In this document: in pieces, positions 6,455 through 9,893 of the stretch
Layout of the letters: every line of letters starts with the position of its first letter
How positions within the stretch are numbered: position 1 is the stretch's first letter
Assembly (NCBI GenBank): GCA_030629485.1
Contig: DAOVOW010000044.1
Location: forward strand, 1-9,893
From: a bacterium
GTDB taxonomy: Bacteria > Zixibacteria > MSB-5A5 > GN15 > FEB-12
Direction of reading: 5' to 3'
Length of the DNA stretch: 9,893 nucleotides
Notes under the pieces: model-generated
Told to the model about the DNA's origin: nothing
The model's input: the letters and a program-made list of their open reading frames with translations, nothing else
Database searches by the model: none
Made by a program: the position numbers and the translations under genes

Positions 6455-7292
6455 GATCGGACGACTGTTCAAGAACTCCGGCAGTGACAGTCAGTTGTTG
6501 GACAGGATACTTGCCATCAAGCGCATCACGGAAAGCCTCGATACGACCACCGAAGACAACCTCACGGCGGTACTTGGCGCGCTGAGGCGATTGATCGGTT
6601 TTGACGCCGCCACTGTCTGGTTGGTTCATGGCAAGAACAGGAAGCTCTACCCCGCCGCCAGTCTGCTGAATCAGGTCGAGTTGCCGATCGAGTTGGTAAC
6701 CGATCCGACCAACCCGGAATCATGGGAGAGGCTGCCCGAGTCGCCAGCTTCATTGACAACCGTTTCCGGACGTCTCTTCGGATCGGCTGGCGGTCGAGCT
6801 TACGTCTTGACCACACCCATGAAAATACGGGAACGCCTGAATGGTCTGTTGAACCTGGCCTTTGTGACCGATGAACCGCCGCCGGAAGATGCTGTCGGCT
6901 TGGTCGGAATACTGGGTGGTCAATTGGTCTGGGCGGTGGAACGATGTCAATATCGTAGCAAGCTTACGGCTTTGTATGAGACGCTGTCCAAACTCGAGAC
7001 AACCCAGAGATTGTCACCCGGCATAGCCCGGCAAGTACAAAACCTCGCCGAGGCCCAAGACATGCTGGTCAGTATCAGTCACGAGGTGAACAACTCACTG
7101 TCGGTGATCATCGGCAATGTGCAATGCCTGATAATGGAAAAAGTAGCCGCCAGTGACCAAAGCCGGGACCGCCTGCAACGTATCGAAAGCGCCGCCGTAA
7201 AGATCAGCGCGATCAACAAACGACTACTGCAAGTCCCGTCGCTCATAAAACAAAGCGACAAGAACCAGGAAGACGTAACCATCAAACTATGA
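6447..7292 (+). CDS. GAF + HisKA (DHp) protein lacking a histidine-kinase ATPase domain
   Basis: With the GTG at 6447 the protein is 281 aa. Residues 17-165 form a GAF-type sensor domain (RITESLDTTTEDNLTAVLGA, then IGFDAATVWLVHG, ending LNLAFV). A linker helix leads to a HisKA dimerisation helix with the H-box ISHEVNNSLSVIIGN at 210-224: H212 is the phospho-accepting histidine, and E213/N216 give the ExxN motif. The usual proline after the second Asn is serine. After the second helix (DRLQRIESAAVKISAINKRLL, 241-261) the protein simply ends, with no N-box, G1 or G2 motifs and no room for the catalytic domain of about 130 aa. It has no transmembrane segment. It therefore looks like a phosphotransfer or dimer partner rather than a kinase. 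It overlaps the upstream gene by 8 nt and the next gene by ATGA. Confidence 0.82.
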   Translation: MNEIGRLFKNSGSDSQLLDRILAIKRITESLDTTTEDNLTAVLGALRRLIGFDAATVWLVHGKNRKLYPAASLLNQVELPIELVTDPTNPESWERLPESPASLTTVSGRLFGSAGGRAYVLTTPMKIRERLNGLLNLAFVTDEPPPEDAVGLVGILGGQLVWAVERCQYRSKLTALYETLSKLETTQRLSPGIARQVQNLAEAQDMLVSISHEVNNSLSVIIGNVQCLIMEKVAASDQSRDRLQRIESAAVKISAINKRLLQVPSLIKQSDKNQEDVTIKL

Positions 7293-9100
7293 ACTCAGTG
7301 ACTACCATGCCTGCTACTACCCATGAAACAAGCGTTCCCGTTGACCTTGAGTATCTGTCCGAGGGACTCGACCAACTCGGTATCGGTCTGCTGGCATTTG
7401 ATCAGGATGAACGCCTCACCTACAGCAACCAGTCCGCCATCGATATGGTGGCCCTCGACAATGCAGATTCGGATGAGCGACCGCACCTGGTTCAAATGGC
7501 CGGCGTCTTCGGTTCCAGTCTGAGTTCCGCTGTCGAGGAAGTCCGTCAGGGCAGTTCCCGGTCAGTGCGACACGGCTTGCACTGCTCCAACCAACACGGA
7601 CGGCATATGCTTATTGATCTTAGCTGTCTGCCGTTTTGTAGTATGAACAACGACTCCTGCGTTATTGCTCTATTGCACGACGTACGTCAGCGCCACCAGT
7701 TCAGCGACGACACCAAATTCCTGCGTCAGGAACTGCAAATCCTTACCGATGTCGCGGCTGCGCTGTCATCATCGAGTGAACTTGTCCAGATATTGAAAGT
7801 GATTCTCACCGGCGCCACCGCCGCTCAGGGTCTTGGATTCAACCGCGCTTTCTTGTTCCTTTACCAGCAGGGCACGAACGAGCTGATCGGCCACATGGCC
7901 CTCGGTCCCGTCTCGGCCGAAGAGGCCGGCAACATCTGGAAGGATCTCGACGCCATGCGCCTCTCACTTGAGGAACTGCTGGACAGCAACCAAAGTGACA
8001 CCGGCGAAAGACTCGACGCCATAACCGACCTGATCACCGACTTCAGAGTCAGGCTCGATGACGAATCGGCTATCGGTCGCGCTTGTCATGACAGCTCGTG
8101 GTTGAATCTGGCGATTTCGGATGACACCGACAACCTGACATCCGCGTTCGCACAGCAATTGAACACCGACAAACTGGCCTTAGTGCCAATGGTCAGCAAA
8201 GGGAATCTAATGGGTCTGCTGGCGGCCGACAACCAGATTACCGGTCGGCCGATCTCCGATGAGGCCGTGCAGTTGCTGCAAGTCCTGGCCAATCAGGCGG
8301 CTGTGGCCATGGAAAGAGCGCGCCTCTACGATAACCAGTTGGAACGTAGTCGGGAACTGGAACGCACCAATCAACTGTTGGCCGAATCACAGGATCAGAT
8401 TATCAAATTCGAGAAAATGTCGGTGATCGGAGAACTGACGTCAGCCATAGCACACGAACTGCGCAACCCATTGACCGTCATAGGCGGTTTTGCCAATCTG
8501 ATGCTCAAGTCCACGCTACCCGACGAAAACCGGGAGTACTTGAACATTATCTCCAGCGAAATACGGCGGGCTGAAACCGTTCTCGACCAAGTTCTGGACT
8601 TTTCGCGGGCCAGCAAAGGCGAAAACCATCCCATCGATTTCTCGGGACTGGTTAGACGAAGTCTGGACCTGCTAAAAAGCCGGTTGGCGCGGAGAGAACT
8701 GCCTATGTTTCTATCACAGGCGAGTGAACCTCTCACAGTTTTCGGCAACAGTGATCAACTGTCGCACGCCGTGTACCAGTTTTTGAAACTGGTGGCCGAG
8801 GAACTGACCCCACCGGGTGAAGCCGAGGTGCGTACCGAATTGAGAGACGGCCAGGCTTTGATGCTGATAAAAATCCGACGTCCCGATCATGAACGCGAGC
8901 AAGTTCGACGGACGCTCGAGCGTATTATCACGCAAAACAGATCATCACAGCGATTGACCATCCTGGTGGCCGGTGAAACCATAAGATACCACGGCGGGAA
9001 TTTCGGTATTGCCTGCGGCGATGACAACCTGCCCTCTCTGTATATCGAACTCCCACTCATAAAGGAGCAACCTAGTGAGCCCACACATACTGGTGGTTGA
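7289..9100 (+). CDS. PAS-GAF-HisKA protein with degenerate ATPase domain (probable pseudokinase)
   Basis: This is a 603-aa cytoplasmic protein. Its domains are PAS (about 22-133, LGIGLLAFDQDERLTYSN), GAF (about 148-345, ending LLQVLANQAAVAMERARLYDNQ), a coiled linker, and HisKA with a textbook H-box AIAHELRNPLTVIGG at 386-400 (H389, E390, N393). The final 120 residues follow the HATPase_c fold, with DQL at 489-491, HGGNFGI at 568-574 and a closing LYIELPL. However, the N-box position that should hold the Mg-ATP asparagine is Leu501, with Gln497 at the earlier Asn; the G1 DxGxG is RRPDH (530-534), and the G2 GTGLGL is SQRLTI (553-558). ATP binding is probably lost, as in Spo0B or ChpT. The ATG 7289 overlaps the previous stop. 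The last 26 nt overlap the response regulator. Confidence 0.88.
   Translation: MNSVTTMPATTHETSVPVDLEYLSEGLDQLGIGLLAFDQDERLTYSNQSAIDMVALDNADSDERPHLVQMAGVFGSSLSSAVEEVRQGSSRSVRHGLHCSNQHGRHMLIDLSCLPFCSMNNDSCVIALLHDVRQRHQFSDDTKFLRQELQILTDVAAALSSSSELVQILKVILTGATAAQGLGFNRAFLFLYQQGTNELIGHMALGPVSAEEAGNIWKDLDAMRLSLEELLDSNQSDTGERLDAITDLITDFRVRLDDESAIGRACHDSSWLNLAISDDTDNLTSAFAQQLNTDKLALVPMVSKGNLMGLLAADNQITGRPISDEAVQLLQVLANQAAVAMERARLYDNQLERSRELERTNQLLAESQDQIIKFEKMSVIGELTSAIAHELRNPLTVIGGFANLMLKSTLPDENREYLNIISSEIRRAETVLDQVLDFSRASKGENHPIDFSGLVRRSLDLLKSRLARRELPMFLSQASEPLTVFGNSDQLSHAVYQFLKLVAEELTPPGEAEVRTELRDGQALMLIKIRRPDHEREQVRRTLERIITQNRSSQRLTILVAGETIRYHGGNFGIACGDDNLPSLYIELPLIKEQPSEPTHTGG
9061..9067 (+). 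promoter_or_regulatory. Ribosome binding site of the response regulator
   Basis: AAAGGAG is 7 nt before GTG 9075, inside the last codons of the pseudokinase gene. It fixes the GTG as the start and shows that the 26-nt gene overlap is real rather than an over-extended call. Confidence 0.6.
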
Positions 9101-9452
9101 TGACGACGACGGCATCCGAGTCTTGTACCAAACGGAACTGGCCGGGGAAGGGTACCAGGTGACGGTGGTTGATTCCGGACGGACTGCCCTCGCGGCTGTT
9201 TCCGAGAGACAGTTCGCTGTGATTATCCTCGATATCGATATGCCCGACATGTCCGGAATCGAGGCGCTCACGCATCTGCGGAAGGCCAGTCCTGAGACTC
9301 CAGTCATTCTGAATACTGCCTACAGCATTTACAAACAGGATTTCCAGTCCTGGTTGGCCGATGCTTACGTTATGAAATCGTCCGATCTGGAACCACTAAA
9401 GAAGAAAATCAAGGAGTTGATCGACTCTGTTGAACACAAATGCCAACCGTGA
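9075..9452 (+). CDS. Single-domain response regulator (Spo0F/CheY-like receiver)
   Basis: This 125-aa stand-alone receiver has no output domain. All conserved positions are present: the acidic pair D10/D11 in ILVVDDDDG, the phospho-acceptor D53 in ILDIDMPDMSG, T81 in the NTAY motif, and K101 in VMKSSD. The lysine is followed by Ser-Ser instead of the usual Pro. The TAYSIYKQDFQSWLADAYVMKSSDL stretch in beta4-alpha4-beta5 is, from memory, typical of a Spo0F-like single-domain group in environmental bacteria. It may shuttle phosphate or act directly on a motor or partner protein. The start is GTG 9075, overlapping the pseudokinase by 26 nt. The next gene overlaps its end by 23 nt if TTG 9430 is used. 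Confidence 0.93.
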   Translation: MSPHILVVDDDDGIRVLYQTELAGEGYQVTVVDSGRTALAAVSERQFAVIILDIDMPDMSGIEALTHLRKASPETPVILNTAYSIYKQDFQSWLADAYVMKSSDLEPLKKKIKELIDSVEHKCQP

Positions 9453-9789
9453 GAGTCGCTTGAACCTCGTGGATCAGGTCGAGGGACTCAGCGAAGAAGT
9501 CAAAATTCTCGCTCTGAATCTGGCCATCTACCTGGCCAAGGCCAAATCCAGTTCGGAGGAACTCAACCAACTCGAGCCGGATTTCATTCGTCTCGTCAAC
9601 GGGACAATCCTGGTGTTGCAGGAAATCGGGAGTATAATTTCAGCGGCCCGCAACACGGAAACGATGGTTTATGATGTCCCCTCGGGAGGATTTCGCCGCG
9701 ACCAGATCGAGTTAAAGCTGCGTTCCATTCTGGACCAGTGTGGCCGGATGATGACCGCTCTGTCAAAATCCGGAGTTGGTGAGAAATGA
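9430..9789 (+). CDS. Small soluble protein resembling a chemoreceptor (MCP) signalling-hairpin tip
   Basis: This is a 119-aa helical protein with no membrane segment. Residues 19-70 align without gaps to the tip of methyl-accepting chemotaxis proteins: EVKILALNLAIYLAKA (23-38) corresponds to the QTNILALNAAVEAARA type sequence, and QEIGSII (64-70) to the descending-helix REIKSLI. The conserved L-A-L-N-x-A-I and A-x-A are kept. The Glu that follows the alanine/isoleucine run in receptors is Tyr34, and the arginine is Lys37, so CheA/CheW contacts may be altered. A second, less MCP-like helix is at about 88-112. The start is uncertain: TTG 9430 has AAGGAG 13 nt upstream, while an in-frame TTG at 9460, with GAGAG before it, is an alternative. 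I infer a chemoreceptor-derived adaptor; a chance helical resemblance is possible. Confidence 0.65.
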   Translation: MNTNANRESRLNLVDQVEGLSEEVKILALNLAIYLAKAKSSSEELNQLEPDFIRLVNGTILVLQEIGSIISAARNTETMVYDVPSGGFRRDQIELKLRSILDQCGRMMTALSKSGVGEK

Positions 9790-9893
9790 CACAATGGAGA
9801 GATTTGGCCGAAGGACCGGATACAGATAAGTTGACTATTGTCGATATAAATTGTAGTGCTCGACAGACGCCGGTCACGAGCTGGAACCGATGC
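9786..9893 (+). CDS. 5' end of an unidentified gene (partial)
   Basis: ATG 9786 overlaps the upstream stop as ATGA, and the frame stays open for all 36 codons to the window edge (MTQWRDLAEGPDTDKLTIVD and onward). GGAG at 9772-9775 lies 10 nt upstream. I do not recognise the product. The coupled start and position imply another member of the same operon. The only other nearby start, ATG 9794, closes after 11 codons. Confidence 0.55.
   Translation, partial: MTQWRDLAEGPDTDKLTIVDINCSARQTPVTSWNRC

Larger units (their letters stand above)
30..9893 (+). other. Single long flagellar-regulatory/signalling operon
   Basis: All genes point the same way. Junctions with 4-nt ATGA or GTGA overlaps occur at 30, 3754, 4527, 5315, 7289 and 9786, and possibly 2131. 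Longer overlaps occur at 6447, 9075 and 9430. The remaining gaps are 7, 12, about 20 and 31 nt. No terminator-like stem followed by a T run and no promoter-sized gap is visible. The transcript therefore probably starts upstream of the window and continues beyond it. Internal promoters inside genes cannot be ruled out by eye. Confidence 0.75.

Noticed and set aside
8749..9100. Frameshift as the explanation for the degenerate ATPase domain
   Set aside because: The domain keeps correct spacing and landmarks (DQL, HGG, IELPL) in a single frame to its end, so point substitution is the better explanation.
9596..9877. Minus-strand open frame near the window end
   Set aside because: It runs antisense across the MCP-tip-like gene and the start of the next gene, with no domain or start signal, and conflicts with the uniform plus-strand operon.
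1..9893. tRNA/rRNA genes, CRISPR array, insertion sequences, transposase remnants or phage genes
   Set aside because: None were seen on reading both strands; the window is almost wholly occupied by tightly packed plus-strand genes.

Overview
The window reads as the middle of one long plus-strand operon from a flagellated, moderately GC-rich bacterium. The marker order (end of a probable flhF, then flhG/MinD-type ATPase, then fliA-type sigma factor) is the classic flagellar regulatory cluster. The downstream content matches no well-studied model organism I can recall: a DUF2225-type zinc protein, three tandem PilZ proteins, and an unusual two-component set. An environmental lineage such as Zixibacteria or another FCB-like or deltaproteobacteria-like phylum is a guess, not a demonstrated assignment.

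Layout. (1) 1-1785: tail of an upstream gene, flhG-like ATPase, and flagellar sigma-28 with an unusual basic N-terminal extension. (2) 1817-2565: a small, highly charged hypothetical protein, then a single-pass membrane protein with a C-terminal helix-turn-helix-like segment, in the position and with the architecture of SwrB/DUF2802/DUF6115 proteins that follow fliA/sigD in other bacteria. (3) 2585-3757: DUF2225-like CxxC protein with a TPR-like C-terminus. (4) 3754-5830: three consecutive PilZ proteins, the first two with a YcgR-type N-terminal domain, which are presumptive cyclic-di-GMP effectors acting on motility. (5) 5843-6454: a secreted protein with a possible CsgG/FlgO/FlgT-like fold. 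(6) 6447-9789: a signalling module made of a GAF + HisKA protein with no ATPase domain, a PAS-GAF-HisKA protein whose ATPase domain has lost its N, G1 and G2 residues, a single-domain response regulator, and a small soluble protein resembling the tip of a chemoreceptor signalling hairpin. (7) 9786-end: the start of another gene, cut by the window edge.

Every gene is on the plus strand, and almost every junction overlaps (ATGA or GTGA, or 8-26 nt) or has a gap under about 30 nt. I see no terminator, promoter, RNA gene, mobile element, repeat array or CRISPR. The longest gap is 31 nt.

The most interesting part is the 6447-9789 module. It keeps the phospho-accepting histidines and aspartate, but neither histidine-kinase-like protein appears able to bind ATP. 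That resembles the logic of Spo0B/Spo0F or ChpT phosphotransfer rather than ordinary two-component signalling. It sits next to three PilZ proteins and a chemoreceptor-tip mimic in a flagellar operon, which suggests (inference) a dedicated relay coupling an unknown kinase to motility control.
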